DNA from: a virus
Virus record (IMG/VR): IMGVR_UViG_3300042894_001300
Span: 1-35,460 of that record
Length of the DNA: 35,460 bases
Strand: one strand, 5' to 3'
In this document: piece by piece, positions 10,048 to 17,148 of the stretch
Layout of the letters: the number at the start of each line of letters is the position of its first letter
Numbering within the stretch: the stretch's first letter is position 1
The notes under the pieces: model-generated
The model's input: only the letters and a program-made list of their open reading frames with translations
What the model was told of the DNA's origin: nothing
Database searches by the model: none
Program-made: the position numbers and the translations under genes

Positions 10048-10163
10048 AAAAGAAAAGTTCCAAGAAACCTAAGTTTGGCGTTCTTGCAATCATGGTTGAG
10101 ACGCCAGTAACAAAAGCGTACAAAAAAGCAATCAAATCAGAGAGAAAGAAGAAACAGTCATGA
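10044..10163 (+). CDS. Basic small protein (39 residues)
   Basis: Both ends are coupled by ATGA overlaps (10044-10047 and 10160-10163). The sequence begins MKKKSSKKPKFGVLAIMVET, has TPVTKAYKKAIKSE and ends RKKKQS. A short hydrophobic stretch (FGVLAIMV) sits between two basic ends. No family is recognised. It belongs to the lysine-rich cluster. Confidence 0.6.
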   Translation: MKKKSSKKPKFGVLAIMVETPVTKAYKKAIKSERKKKQS

Positions 10164-10525
10164 TGGTCTATAAGACAATCGCCACACTCAACACCGAAGG
10201 TCAGTGGGAAGCAATTAACGCTGACGATTTTGAAAACGTCGTCGTTACCATTGAGGGAACTTGGACTGGAGACATTGAGTTCTGGGGCACCAACGATGAA
10301 CCAGAGTTCACTGGCGATTTCAACTGGGTTAAGTGGAATCTGAACGACAGCGTCAACGCATCCACGACCGCTGTAACCGCAACTGTTACGGGCAACTCTC
10401 CAACTGAAGTCATTAAAGCTTTCCGTGGAAGCATCGCTGGACTTCGTTCATTTGCTGTTTACGCAGCAACTGGATTCTCTGGTACTGCCCGCGTGGTCGT
10501 CTCAATTCACAGAAGCGCAAAGTAG
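10160..10525 (+). CDS. Beta-sandwich virion protein (unknown)
   Basis: The protein is 121 residues and, unlike its neighbours, is acidic and not lysine-rich. Alternating strands are clear: NVVVTIEGTWTGDIEFWG, STTAVTATVTG, LRSFAVYAATGF and TARVVVSIHRS. The mix of Thr, Val and Gly with the GTW..IEFWG motif is typical of capsid decoration or head-fibre domains. I cannot name the family. It is joined to its neighbour by ATGA and is probably a virion component because of its place between terminase and portal. Confidence 0.7.
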   Translation: MMVYKTIATLNTEGQWEAINADDFENVVVTIEGTWTGDIEFWGTNDEPEFTGDFNWVKWNLNDSVNASTTAVTATVTGNSPTEVIKAFRGSIAGLRSFAVYAATGFSGTARVVVSIHRSAK

Positions 10526-10531
10526 GTCATC

Positions 10532-10786
10532 ATGGCTGCAAAGAAAAGCAAAAAGGGCATGGGCTTCAAAGCTGCTCAAAAACAAATAGCAAAAAAGCAG
10601 GGTGTCTCAATGGAGAGTGCTGGTGCAATTCTTGCTTCTGGTGCTCGCAAATCATCTCCTGAAGCAAAGCGCAAGAACCCAAACCTGATGAAAGTTTCAG
10701 GCGTTAAGAAGACTGCAAAGAAGAGCAAGGCGCCATCAGCAAAGAAGATGGAACGCCAAGAAATGAAGAGTCAGCGCGGCTACTAA
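10532..10786 (+). CDS. Basic protein of the GMGFKAAQ type
   Basis: The protein is 84 residues with about a quarter Lys/Arg. Its core GFKAAQKQIAKKQGVSMESA...AILASGARK and NPNLMKV is a pattern I recall from uncharacterised proteins in many environmental phages, placed near portal or terminase. The N-terminus (MAAKKSKK) and C-terminal half (KKTAKKSKAPSAKKMERQEM) are basic and disordered. It probably binds DNA or acidic partners. The stop overlaps the next ATG (TAATG). Confidence 0.7.
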   Translation: MAAKKSKKGMGFKAAQKQIAKKQGVSMESAGAILASGARKSSPEAKRKNPNLMKVSGVKKTAKKSKAPSAKKMERQEMKSQRGY

Positions 10787-10884
10787 TGCCAGGCAACCCT
10801 CGTTATCCAGCTCTTCCGGCAACAACGCAAAAAAACTATCTTCCAAGAAAGAAGAAGAAAAGTGGCAGCAAAAAAAAGAAGTAA
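10786..10884 (+). CDS. Tiny basic protein (32 residues)
   Basis: The ATG overlaps the previous stop (TAATG). The product begins MPGNPRYPALPATTQKNYLP and ends in a run of Lys/Arg, Ser and Gly. Its 3' end overlaps the next gene's GTG by 23 bases. Its small size makes it uncertain, but the precise overlap and the composition match its neighbours. Confidence 0.5.
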   Translation: MPGNPRYPALPATTQKNYLPRKKKKSGSKKKK

Positions 10885-11053
10885 GTCGCAAGTAAATAAG
10901 GCTGGCAATTACACCAAGCCAGCTATGCGCAAAGCGTTGTTTGAAAAGATAAAGGCTGGCTCAAAAGGTGGTGACCCTGGTGAGTGGTCGGCGCGTAAAG
11001 CTCAACTTCTTGCCACTGAATACAAAAAGCGTGGTGGAGGGTATAGAGACTAA
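10862..11053 (+). CDS. Small basic protein with KAGSKGG / WSARKAQLL motif
   Basis: The protein is 63 residues from a GTG at 10862, which lies within the 3' end of the previous gene. The core LFEKIKAGSKGGDPGEWSA and RKAQLLATEYKKRGGGY resembles a compact family seen in environmental phages and some large DNA viruses, always uncharacterised. The Gly-rich loop followed by a helix could contact phosphate groups, but that is speculation. It overlaps the next gene by TAATG. Confidence 0.7.
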   Translation: MAAKKRSKSQVNKAGNYTKPAMRKALFEKIKAGSKGGDPGEWSARKAQLLATEYKKRGGGYRD

Positions 11054-11289
11054 TGGCACTCAAGAAATCGCAGCAGTCGCTCAAAAATTGGTCGGAACAG
11101 AAGTGGAGAACTTCTGACGGTAAACCGTCCAAGGGTAAGAAGAGATATCTTCCAGATGCTGCTTGGGCTGCATTGTCACCATCAGAAAAAGCTGCAACCA
11201 ACAAAGCTAAAGCAAAAGGAAATGCAGCAGGAAAACAGTTCGTTAAGCAACCAAAGAAAGTTGCCGAAAAAACAAAGAGGTACAGATAA
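11053..11289 (+). CDS. Small basic protein, DUF5872-like
   Basis: The protein is 78 residues. The order SLKNWSEQKWRTSDGKPS, KKRYLPDAAWAALSPSEKAA and GKQFVKQPKKVAEKT resembles the DUF5872 pattern from marine phages and giant viruses, as recalled and not searched. It is strongly basic with a Trp-rich N-terminal half. The function is unknown. TAATG overlaps on both sides put it in one translationally coupled string with the other basic proteins. Confidence 0.72.
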   Translation: MALKKSQQSLKNWSEQKWRTSDGKPSKGKKRYLPDAAWAALSPSEKAATNKAKAKGNAAGKQFVKQPKKVAEKTKRYR

Positions 11290-11417
11290 TGCCTTACAGC
11301 AAATACTCACCAAAACAGAAGCGTCTTGCAGCAGTTGCTGAACCACGCGACAAGATAACTGGCGCTGACCTCAAAGCTCTTAGTGGCAAGAAGTTCAAGG
11401 GAAAGAAGAAGAAGTGA
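11289..11417 (+). CDS. Tiny basic protein (42 residues)
   Basis: It starts with the TAATG overlap at 11289 and ends with TGA at 11417, overlapping the next GTG (GTGA). The sequence starts MPYSKYSPKQKRLAAVAEPR, then has DKITGADLKAL and a Lys-only tail. The Y-S-P-K-Q-K...A-x-P...KITGAD pattern recurs in environmental phage genomes near structural genes, always without known function. The conserved pattern makes it more likely to be real than its length suggests. Confidence 0.68.
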   Translation: MPYSKYSPKQKRLAAVAEPRDKITGADLKALSGKKFKGKKKK

Positions 11418-11599
11418 AAAAACCAACGATGGCACAGGCGTACAAGAAGGCTGTTTCTAGCAAGCAACCTTCTCCAGAAGAGATGGACCCAGGCATGGTC
11501 GGTCCCAAAAAGCCCAAGGGCAAAGGACCAAAGCCTGTAATGCCGCTTGCTCCAAAGTCTGGTAAGACACCGAAGAAGCGCACCGGAAAGCAACTGTAA
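11414..11599 (+). CDS. Basic, proline-rich small protein (61 residues)
   Basis: A GTG at 11414 overlaps the previous TGA (GTGA). An ATG at 11429 is an alternative start. After a short helix (MAQAYKKAVSSKQ) it is Pro/Gly/Lys-rich and likely disordered (VGPKKPKGKGPKPVMPL, ending KTPKKRTGKQL). No family is known. It is another member of the basic cluster. Confidence 0.6.
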   Translation: MKKPTMAQAYKKAVSSKQPSPEEMDPGMVGPKKPKGKGPKPVMPLAPKSGKTPKKRTGKQL

Positions 11600-11605
11600 T
11601 CAACC

Positions 11606-12013
11606 ATGAAAAACTCAGAAACCCCACTTGGTATTGCTTTCACAATTGCCATTAAGAATGGCGAAGAAAAAGAAGGCATGGAAGAAAAGGAAGACAACGA
11701 ACTTCCTGAAGGCGTAACTAACGAACGAATCAAACTCGCCCCAGCAGAGGCAGAGTATGTCGAATCCATGTTTGAAATTGTTGAAGAATACGGCAAGCTT
11801 GCCGATGACGACGGCAACGGAATTTGGGTTGGTTATGAAGGCCCAAGCGACAACGAGAACAAGAAGTATGGAGTAAAGTGCTCTAACTGCGCGTTTTGGT
11901 GCCCAAAGATGAAGGGATGCCACATCATTGTTGAGCAGGCCCATCCAGACGGTTATTGCCGTTTGGCTGCAATTGGTGAAGGACTCGTTCAGAAGGGAAA
12001 GAGGACTAGATAA
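11606..12013 (+). CDS. Cys-cluster protein (possible zinc or Fe-S site)
   Basis: The protein is 135 residues. The N-terminal two-thirds is acidic and helical (AEAEYVESMFEIVEEYGKLA). The C-terminal part has the cluster C-x2-C-x3-C-x5-C...C in KCSNCAFWCPKMKGCHIIV and HPDGYCRLAAIGEG. Short phage proteins with this C-x-N-C-x-F-W...P-x-G-x-C layout are common near head genes. Bound zinc or an iron-sulfur cluster is plausible, but the ligand cannot be told from sequence. It overlaps the next gene by TAATG. Its acidic composition contrasts with the basic proteins around it, so it could be a partner for them. Confidence 0.72.
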   Translation: MKNSETPLGIAFTIAIKNGEEKEGMEEKEDNELPEGVTNERIKLAPAEAEYVESMFEIVEEYGKLADDDGNGIWVGYEGPSDNENKKYGVKCSNCAFWCPKMKGCHIIVEQAHPDGYCRLAAIGEGLVQKGKRTR

Positions 12014-12345
12014 TGGCCGCAAAAAAGAAGTCAGGTGGAAAGTCGCCAGCATGGCAGCGTTCAGAAGGGAAAAACCCAAAGGGTGGTTTGAACGCAAAAG
12101 GTCGTGCGTCGTACAAAGCTGAAACTGGTGGAACGCTTAGGCCACCGGTCAAGTCTGGTGACAATCCTCGTCGTGCTTCTTTCCTTGCTCGTATGGGCAA
12201 TATGCCTGGTCCTGAACGTGATTCAAAAGGTGAACCAACGCGACTCCTTCTCTCGCTGAATGCATGGGGTGCTTCTTCAAAAGCAGATGCCCGCGCAAAA
12301 GCACAAGCTATCTCCGCACGTAATGAACGAAAGAAGAAGAAGTAA
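12013..12345 (+). CDS. Basic protein, DUF6321-like
   Basis: The protein is 110 residues and rich in Lys, Arg, Gly and Ser. The sequence KSPAWQRSEGKNPKGGLNAK, then GRASYKAETGGTL, PPV and RRASFLARMGNMPGP, follows the order of the DUF6321 pattern known from environmental phages and large viruses (by memory). A helical, Arg/Lys/Ala-rich C-terminus follows. The function is unknown. It is the last of the basic proteins and couples directly to the portal gene by TAATG, so it is likely made in step with head assembly. Confidence 0.75.
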   Translation: MAAKKKSGGKSPAWQRSEGKNPKGGLNAKGRASYKAETGGTLRPPVKSGDNPRRASFLARMGNMPGPERDSKGEPTRLLLSLNAWGASSKADARAKAQAISARNERKKKK

Positions 12346-14189
12346 TGGCCCGTCAATCAAACGCAGACAAGCTGTCTAATTACAGAAGCAGAATTACAAG
12401 CTCAAAGCAGTTCCGTAAACAAGAAAACTATGACCAGCTTTGGCAGAGACTTATCAACCTTTACCGTGGCCGTCATTATCGTGGTCAGGCTGTTGGCGAC
12501 AGATTGCTTGTCAATATTGCTTTCTCCACGATTAACACTCTTGCGCCGTCTGTGTCTATTGGTCGCCCAAAAATCAATGTCAATCCGCGCACTCCAGAAG
12601 ATGGCGAAAAGGCAATCATTACTGAGTCAATTATCAACTACTGGTGGCAACACTATGACTGCCAAGCAGAGTTCCAGCGTGCTGTAAAGGACTATCTCAT
12701 CCTTGGTCATGGATGGGTTAAGACTGGTTATCGCTTTGTTGAAGAAGCCAAGATAAACAAGATTGAGTACACAGCTGATGAAGCTGCTCAGTCACGCCCA
12801 ACTGACGATGTTGAGTCAGAACTCATTATTAGAGAAGACCGTCCATTTGTCGAGCGCGTTGACCCATTTGATGTTTTCGTTGACCCAGATGCGGTGAACA
12901 TGGAAGATGCTCGATGGATTGCGCAGAGATTGCGTCGACCATTGAAGGATGCAAAAGCAGATAAGCGTTATGACGCTTCTGCTCGCTCAGAACTCAATGC
13001 ATCTAGCTACCGAAAGATGGGCGATGTCACGTCTGTCGGCGTATACAACAGCGCACCAGAAGATGAAGCGTATTGCGACATCTACGAGTACTACAACATT
13101 GATACTGGCGAGATGTCAGTGTTCTCTGATACTGGCGGCGATAAGTTCTTGATTAAACCAGTCAAGATGCCATATGTATTTGGCCATCCATTTATCATGT
13201 TGCGCAACTACGACATTCCAGGATTCTTCTATCCAATGGGTGAACTGGAAGCCATTGAGCCATTGCAGTACGAACTTAATGAAACTCGTACGCAGATGAT
13301 GAACCACAGAAAGCGCTACTCACGTAAGTGGCTCGCCATGGAATCAGCATTTGATGACTTTGGTCGCCAGATGCTTGCATCAGATGACGACAACGTAATC
13401 GTTCCAGTTAAAGGTTCAGAAAACCTTAACAACGTGGTTGTTCCAATGCCTGCACTTATTAACCCACCTGAGTTCTACAACCAGTCTGCGCTCATCCAAA
13501 ATGACATTGACCGTGTGTCTGGTGTATCTGAATACCAGCGTGGTGCAATTCCAGAAACCACGAGAACTGCCCGCGAAGCATCAATCATTGCTGAAGCAGG
13601 TAACGCAAGAGTTGCGGAAAAACTGGTCACTATAGAAAACCACATAGCCAAATGTGCACAGAACCTCATAATGCTTGCCCAGCAGTTCATGACTGGCGAA
13701 CAGACGGTACGCATCCTTGGAACAGAAGCAGCACCTGTTTGGTTAACGTTTGACAAGGACTACATTGCTGGTCAGTTTGACTTTACAGTTGAGGCAGGTT
13801 CAACTGCTCCACGAAATGAAGCATTCCGCCGCGATATGGCACTTCAGATGGTCGCAGCGCTTCAACCATTTGCCCAGCAAGGCCTTGTAAACATGGCAAA
13901 GCTTGCTGAGTACGTGCTTGGCGTTGGATTTGGCGTTAAAGACCCACAGTCATTCTTGACACCACAGGCAGCGATGGGCGCTGGCCCGATGATGGGTGAA
14001 GGAGAGCAACCAATGTTGCCTCCAGGCATGGAAGGAATGGGCATGCCACCAGAACTTCCAATGGGCATGATTCCATCGGCAGGGGCACCAATTCAAGGTC
14101 CAGGACCACAACCAGGTCCAACACCTGGCGGTTTGCTTGAGTCATTGCCACCAGAAGTTCTCCAAGCAATCCTTGCTCAAGGAGTGTAG
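12345..14189 (+). CDS. Portal protein
   Basis: The protein is 614 residues. The N-terminal region (NYDQLWQRLINLYRGRHY...NIAFSTINTLAPSVSIGRPKI) and the segments YLILGHGWVKTGYRF, DPFDVFVDPDA, YYPMGELEAIEPLQ and SGVSEYQRG...ARE are typical of podovirus-type portals. The order is crown-proximal wing, stem and clip. Twelve copies form the ring through which DNA passes; the terminase docks on one side and the adaptor on the other. The last 70 residues are Met/Gly/Pro-rich (MGAGPMMGEGEQPMLPPG) and likely flexible. The start overlaps the previous stop and the end precedes an 81-base gap holding the two-part element. Confidence 0.92.
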   Translation: MARQSNADKLSNYRSRITSSKQFRKQENYDQLWQRLINLYRGRHYRGQAVGDRLLVNIAFSTINTLAPSVSIGRPKINVNPRTPEDGEKAIITESIINYWWQHYDCQAEFQRAVKDYLILGHGWVKTGYRFVEEAKINKIEYTADEAAQSRPTDDVESELIIREDRPFVERVDPFDVFVDPDAVNMEDARWIAQRLRRPLKDAKADKRYDASARSELNASSYRKMGDVTSVGVYNSAPEDEAYCDIYEYYNIDTGEMSVFSDTGGDKFLIKPVKMPYVFGHPFIMLRNYDIPGFFYPMGELEAIEPLQYELNETRTQMMNHRKRYSRKWLAMESAFDDFGRQMLASDDDNVIVPVKGSENLNNVVVPMPALINPPEFYNQSALIQNDIDRVSGVSEYQRGAIPETTRTAREASIIAEAGNARVAEKLVTIENHIAKCAQNLIMLAQQFMTGEQTVRILGTEAAPVWLTFDKDYIAGQFDFTVEAGSTAPRNEAFRRDMALQMVAALQPFAQQGLVNMAKLAEYVLGVGFGVKDPQSFLTPQAAMGAGPMMGEGEQPMLPPGMEGMGMPPELPMGMIPSAGAPIQGPGPQPGPTPGGLLESLPPEVLQAILAQGV

Positions 14190-14202
14190 TAAGCCGTTCC
14201 AT

Positions 14203-14227
14203 GTAATGAAATGTGCTTAACTATAGG
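14203..14227 (+). promoter_or_regulatory. Two-part element GTAAY-N-ATAG, copy 3 (upstream of scaffold)
   Basis: GTAAT (14203) and TATAGG (14222) are 19 bases apart, in the 81-base gap before the scaffold gene. TTAAATAAATAGGG follows at 14231-14244. The placement would allow independent, high transcription of scaffold and capsid. Confidence 0.45.
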
Positions 14228-14270
14228 AAGTTAAATAAATAGGGAATAACCAAACGAAGGACGGACTCCC

Positions 14271-15050
14271 ATGACAACTGAAAATATTGCTGAAGCAGTA
14301 ACGGAAGAAGCAGCCCCACAGGATGGACAAGTTGCAGAGACGGAACTGGCAACAGCAGAAACTCCGCAGGAAGAATACGATTTCCTCGAAGTCACAGAGT
14401 TAGGCGAAAAATACGTCAAACTCCAAGTTGACGGAGAAGAAGTAGCGGTTCCAATTTCGGAGGCTCTAGCTGGATACCAGCGCCAAGCGGACTATACCCG
14501 TAAGACGCAGGAACTCAGCGAACAGAGGAAGCAACTACAGTTCGCGGCCACTCTGCAGCAAGCGCTACAGAATGACCCTGAAAATACGTTGCGCCTGCTT
14601 CAGGCTCAGTATCAAGTTGCTCCAAAGGCGGAAGAATCCGTTGAGGAGGAATGGCTTACTGAAGAGGAAAAGCAGGTTCGAGAACTTAGCTCGCGTCTAA
14701 ATGCTCTTGAACAAGAAAGAGCCATGGAAGCGCTAGTTAAGACTATTGAGTCTCTGGAGAGCAAATACGGTGATGAATTCAACGCAGACGAAGTTGTATT
14801 CAAAGCTTCTCAATTGGGAACGACCGATTTAGAAGCCGTCTTTAAGCAGATGGCTTTTGACAAGGTTTACGCTCAAAAGTCTGAGGCAAGCAAAAAACTT
14901 GCCGAGGAACAAGAGAGGCTTAATGCCAAACGAGGCGCAAGCATCGTGGCAGGGTCAACTTCTTCTAGGTCGGGTACAGCACCGCAATCTGCTCCGCCAA
15001 AATCCGTGTTCGAAGCTTTCGAGCAGGCTAAACGCCAACTCGGTAGCTGA
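14271..15050 (+). CDS. Scaffolding protein
   Basis: The protein is 259 residues and acidic, with a low-complexity Glu/Ala/Thr N-terminus. It then has a conserved block ELGEKYVKLQVDGEEVAVPI and EALAGYQRQADYTRKTQEL, long helices of coiled-coil type (about 80-215) and a basic Ser/Pro tail ending VFEAFEQAKRQLG. This composition, its position between portal and major capsid protein, and the helix-rich core are the standard features of phage scaffolds. These guide capsid shell assembly and then leave or are degraded; the basic tail usually binds the coat protein. No protease gene was found nearby. Confidence 0.85.
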   Translation: MTTENIAEAVTEEAAPQDGQVAETELATAETPQEEYDFLEVTELGEKYVKLQVDGEEVAVPISEALAGYQRQADYTRKTQELSEQRKQLQFAATLQQALQNDPENTLRLLQAQYQVAPKAEESVEEEWLTEEEKQVRELSSRLNALEQERAMEALVKTIESLESKYGDEFNADEVVFKASQLGTTDLEAVFKQMAFDKVYAQKSEASKKLAEEQERLNAKRGASIVAGSTSSRSGTAPQSAPPKSVFEAFEQAKRQLGS

Positions 15051-15077
15051 GACAAACTCACAACTTAGGAGAAAATC

Positions 15078-16034
15078 ATGGCCGGGAACCCGGACTTCAA
15101 TGCAATTTTGTCCACGACGTTGCAGAACTATCAGCCAACGCTCGTTGACAACATCTTCAAGGACCTAGTCCTTCTTAACCACCTCAACGAACGCGGTCGC
15201 GTTGTCGTTGAAGAAGGTGGTACCTCAATCGTTGAGCCACTCATGTACGCAGTGAACAACACTGTTTCTTCGTACAGTGGTTACGACACGATTGACCTCA
15301 CCCCACAGGACGGCATTTCAGCTGCTGAGTACGACTGGAAGCAGATGGCTGCTTCTATCGCTATCAGCGGTATCGAAGAGGCCAAGAACCGTGGCACCGA
15401 GGCAATCATCAAGTTGCTCAACGCAAAAATCATGCAGGCTGAGATGTCGCTCAAGAGCTCACTCAACAGCATGTTGTTCTCAAACGGCTCTGGCAATGGT
15501 GGCAAGGACTTCAATGGTCTTGGCAACATCGTCGGTACCCAGAACAACACCGTTGGTGGAATTGACGCTTCGTCAAACTCTTGGTGGAATCCAACTCAGG
15601 CAACGACCATGGCTGCAACTCTTACCTTGCAGAACATGGCTGATGTCTACAACCGCGCCTCAAAGGGCTCGGATGTTCCGGACCTCATCATCACCAATAA
15701 CAGCCTCTTCGAGAAGTTTGAAGCGCTGCTCACCCCGAACGTTCGTTACCAGGACGTCGCGAAGGCAAACGCTGGCTTCACGAACTTGATGTTCAAGCAG
15801 ACCCCAGTCGTGTTCGACTTGGCTCTGTCAACTGACACTTCGGATGCTCCGATGTACTTCCTCAACACGAAGTACCTCAAGCTCACCGGAATGAACGGCC
15901 ACTGGTTCCAGACCACCGACTTCCAGAAGGGCACTGTTGCGGGCGTTGACGCTCGTTACGCGCTCGTCATGGCGTTTGGTGAACTGACCTGTTCAAACCG
16001 TTCACGTCAGGGTTACATCACGGCTGACGCCTGA
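15078..16034 (+). CDS. Major capsid protein (HK97-like fold)
   Basis: The protein is 318 residues and TTAGGAGAAAATC precedes the ATG at 15078. The order fits an HK97-type coat of the environmental podovirus/siphovirus kind: a short N-arm (ILSTTLQNYQPTLVDNIF), an E-loop region with VVVEEGGTSIVEPLMY, a spine helix region (EEAKNRGTEAIIKLLNAKI), then the A-domain LIITNNSLFEKFEALLTP, PVVFDLAL and FLNTKYLKLT. No long N-terminal delta domain is present, in line with a separate scaffold. Codons favour C at third positions more than the neighbours, as expected for the most abundant product. A GC-rich hairpin follows the stop. Confidence 0.92.
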   Translation: MAGNPDFNAILSTTLQNYQPTLVDNIFKDLVLLNHLNERGRVVVEEGGTSIVEPLMYAVNNTVSSYSGYDTIDLTPQDGISAAEYDWKQMAASIAISGIEEAKNRGTEAIIKLLNAKIMQAEMSLKSSLNSMLFSNGSGNGGKDFNGLGNIVGTQNNTVGGIDASSNSWWNPTQATTMAATLTLQNMADVYNRASKGSDVPDLIITNNSLFEKFEALLTPNVRYQDVAKANAGFTNLMFKQTPVVFDLALSTDTSDAPMYFLNTKYLKLTGMNGHWFQTTDFQKGTVAGVDARYALVMAFGELTCSNRSRQGYITADA

Positions 16035-16048
16035 TAAAAGTCTTTGGG

Positions 16049-16070
16049 GCGGGGGCTGAAGGACCCCCGC
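16049..16070 (+). terminator. GC-rich hairpin after major capsid gene
   Basis: GCGGGGG (16049-16055) pairs perfectly with CCCCCGC (16064-16070) around an 8-base loop, 15 bases after the capsid stop. The following bases (TTCTAGAG) have only a weak T-run. It could be a leaky terminator or an mRNA-stabilising 3' end for the capsid message. Confidence 0.6.
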
Positions 16071-16152
16071 TTCTAGAGAAAAAAACAACAACAACAATCC
16101 AACTGCCAGGTTGGTTATCTCTTCGCAGTAGCGAGGAAGGAGCAAGAACATC
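16071..16152 (+). promoter_or_regulatory. Leader region of decoration-like gene
   Basis: These 82 bases between the capsid hairpin and the next ATG contain an A-rich ACAACAACAACAA stretch, a small hairpin CCAAC-TGCCAG-GTTGG (16099-16114) and a strong AGGAAGGAG ribosome site at 16133-16142. This is the one large rightward gap in which I see no copy of the two-part element. The unstructured A/C leader may favour high translation. Confidence 0.4.
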
Positions 16153-16623
16153 ATGGCAACAAACAACAAATTCGTCGTGGAGCGCACAAACGTGTTGGCT
16201 TCCGATGTTGTCGTAGGCACAACCTACGCCGCATTGGACGCTGGCGATTTCGGTTGGTACGGCATTGCCGGACAGACCTACGCTTTCCAGGCTCACGTCG
16301 TGTACGACGCAGACGGTGCAACCGAAGGCGCTGCCTTCTCAATCACCGCAGGCGCAGTTCCAACAGCAGTGCACTTCGTTTCGGAGTACAACACCGATGC
16401 AACAACCGTCGTTCGTACGGCTTGTGTCGCAGTTGACACCCCAGACCATGGCACCGCTTCGGTGGACGGCTTGAACAGCGCGTTCGTCTACGGCAGCATC
16501 ACCCCATCTGCAGACGGCTTCATTGCTGTTTCAGGCATCGCGGAAAACGCATCCAAGATTACAGCTAAGGGCACCTTGTCCACGCTGTCTTGGAAGCGTG
16601 TCGACTGGCCGAGCCAGCCGTAA
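16153..16623 (+). CDS. Capsid decoration-like / head-associated protein
   Basis: The protein is 156 residues, directly behind the major capsid gene with a very strong ribosome site. It is all-beta in appearance (NKFVVERTNVLASDVVVGTT, TYAFQAHVVYDADG, AAFSITAGAVPTAVHF, GFIAVSGIAENAS) with many Ala, Val and Thr. Codon use is C-rich at third positions like the capsid gene, so high expression is likely. Position, size and composition fit a shell decoration or head-vertex protein. Exact family is not recognised. An alternative is a tail-tube-like protein, but the podovirus layout makes this less likely. Confidence 0.72.
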   Translation: MATNNKFVVERTNVLASDVVVGTTYAALDAGDFGWYGIAGQTYAFQAHVVYDADGATEGAAFSITAGAVPTAVHFVSEYNTDATTVVRTACVAVDTPDHGTASVDGLNSAFVYGSITPSADGFIAVSGIAENASKITAKGTLSTLSWKRVDWPSQP

Positions 16624-16653
16624 TCCGCTAGCCGCTTAATCGCGGTACAAGGT

Positions 16654-16705
16654 TTGGCCAGGGTCTTGAGTCATCTTCCTTCGGGTGAACTTGGGCCCTG
16701 GCCAA
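16654..16705 (+). repeat. 10-bp perfect inverted repeat in the post-decoration gap
   Basis: TTGGCCAGGG (16654-16663) is the exact reverse complement of CCCTGGCCAA (16696-16705), with a 32-base loop. It sits 31 bases after the decoration gene stop and just before the candidate ATG at 16714. A terminator, attenuator or start-site-masking hairpin are all possible. No strong T-run follows. Confidence 0.7.
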
Positions 16706-16713
16706 TTCCATTT

Positions 16714-16833
16714 ATGTGGGATTCGGACAATCCTGGACTTTATTTCCATGACCCGGAACTCGCAAATCGCTGGTTTTGGGATGATGATTCTGTAGGTAAC
16801 AAAAACACCTACTATGTAGAGAACAACAACTGA
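16714..16833 (+). CDS. Candidate 39-residue acidic, aromatic small protein
   Basis: From ATG 16714 the frame reads MWDSDNPGLYFHDPELANRW, then FWDDD...NTYYVENNN and TGA at 16831-16833. It is unusually rich in Trp, Tyr, Phe, Asp and Asn, which is not random. The frame is open back to 16624, so a TTG at 16666 would give a longer form that starts SHLPSGELGPWPIP. No clear ribosome site precedes the ATG, and the upstream hairpin ends nine bases before it. The stop lies next to the ribosome site of the following gene. It may be a small head-tail protein. Confidence 0.5.
   Translation: MWDSDNPGLYFHDPELANRWFWDDDSVGNKNTYYVENNN
16796..16820 (+). promoter_or_regulatory. Two-part element GTAAY-N-GTAG, copy 4 (upstream of zinc-motif gene)
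   Basis: GTAAC (16796) and TGTAGA (16815) are 19 bases apart. Here the element lies within the candidate 39-residue gene and also forms a 6-bp hairpin GTAGGT-AACAAAAAC-ACCTAC (16793-16813). The second half departs most from the other copies. Confidence 0.35.
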
Positions 16834-16842
16834 AGGAACGAC

Positions 16843-17145
16843 ATGTCAAGAATTTCTGTATACACGAGCCAGATGCCAGAAGGTGCTGAACGGTATGGGG
16901 TCAATCCAGGCCTGGAAGCAGCAGCGCTTGTTCCAAGTTACATGTCTGTTACTGGAAGCGAACCAGCTCCTCCATCTGGAATTCCTTATGGTGTTGTTAA
17001 TGCTTGCATGGCAATGACCAAGGCTGGAACTGCTTGCACATCGCCAAAAGCAAATGGTTCAGACCTCTGTCTTGGCCACCAACGTCAGTTGAACAAAATG
17101 CAACGCGACGAAGAAGAAGCAAAAGTAGAAAAAATCGAGGACTAA
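16843..17145 (+). CDS. Small protein with C-x8-C...C-x2-H zinc motif
   Basis: The protein is 100 residues with GAAGGAACGAC before the ATG. The first half is flexible. Residues about 53-80 (NACMAMTKAGTACTSPK and GSDLCLGHQRQ) contain Cys-x8-Cys-x10-Cys-x2-His. This resembles a widespread small zinc domain (C-x-A-x-T-x-x-G-x-x-C) attached to many phage and host proteins. The C-terminus is a charged helix (MQRDEEEAKVEKIED). The role is unknown; it precedes the adaptor gene by three bases and may be a minor head-tail factor. Confidence 0.7.
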   Translation: MSRISVYTSQMPEGAERYGVNPGLEAAALVPSYMSVTGSEPAPPSGIPYGVVNACMAMTKAGTACTSPKANGSDLCLGHQRQLNKMQRDEEEAKVEKIED

Positions 17146-17148
17146 ATC

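Noticed and set aside
11615-12097. 160-residue leftward frame opposite the Cys-cluster gene
   Set aside because: It is antisense to a chain of overlapping rightward genes, with no start signal and Leu/Phe-rich composition typical of antisense to acidic coding sequence.
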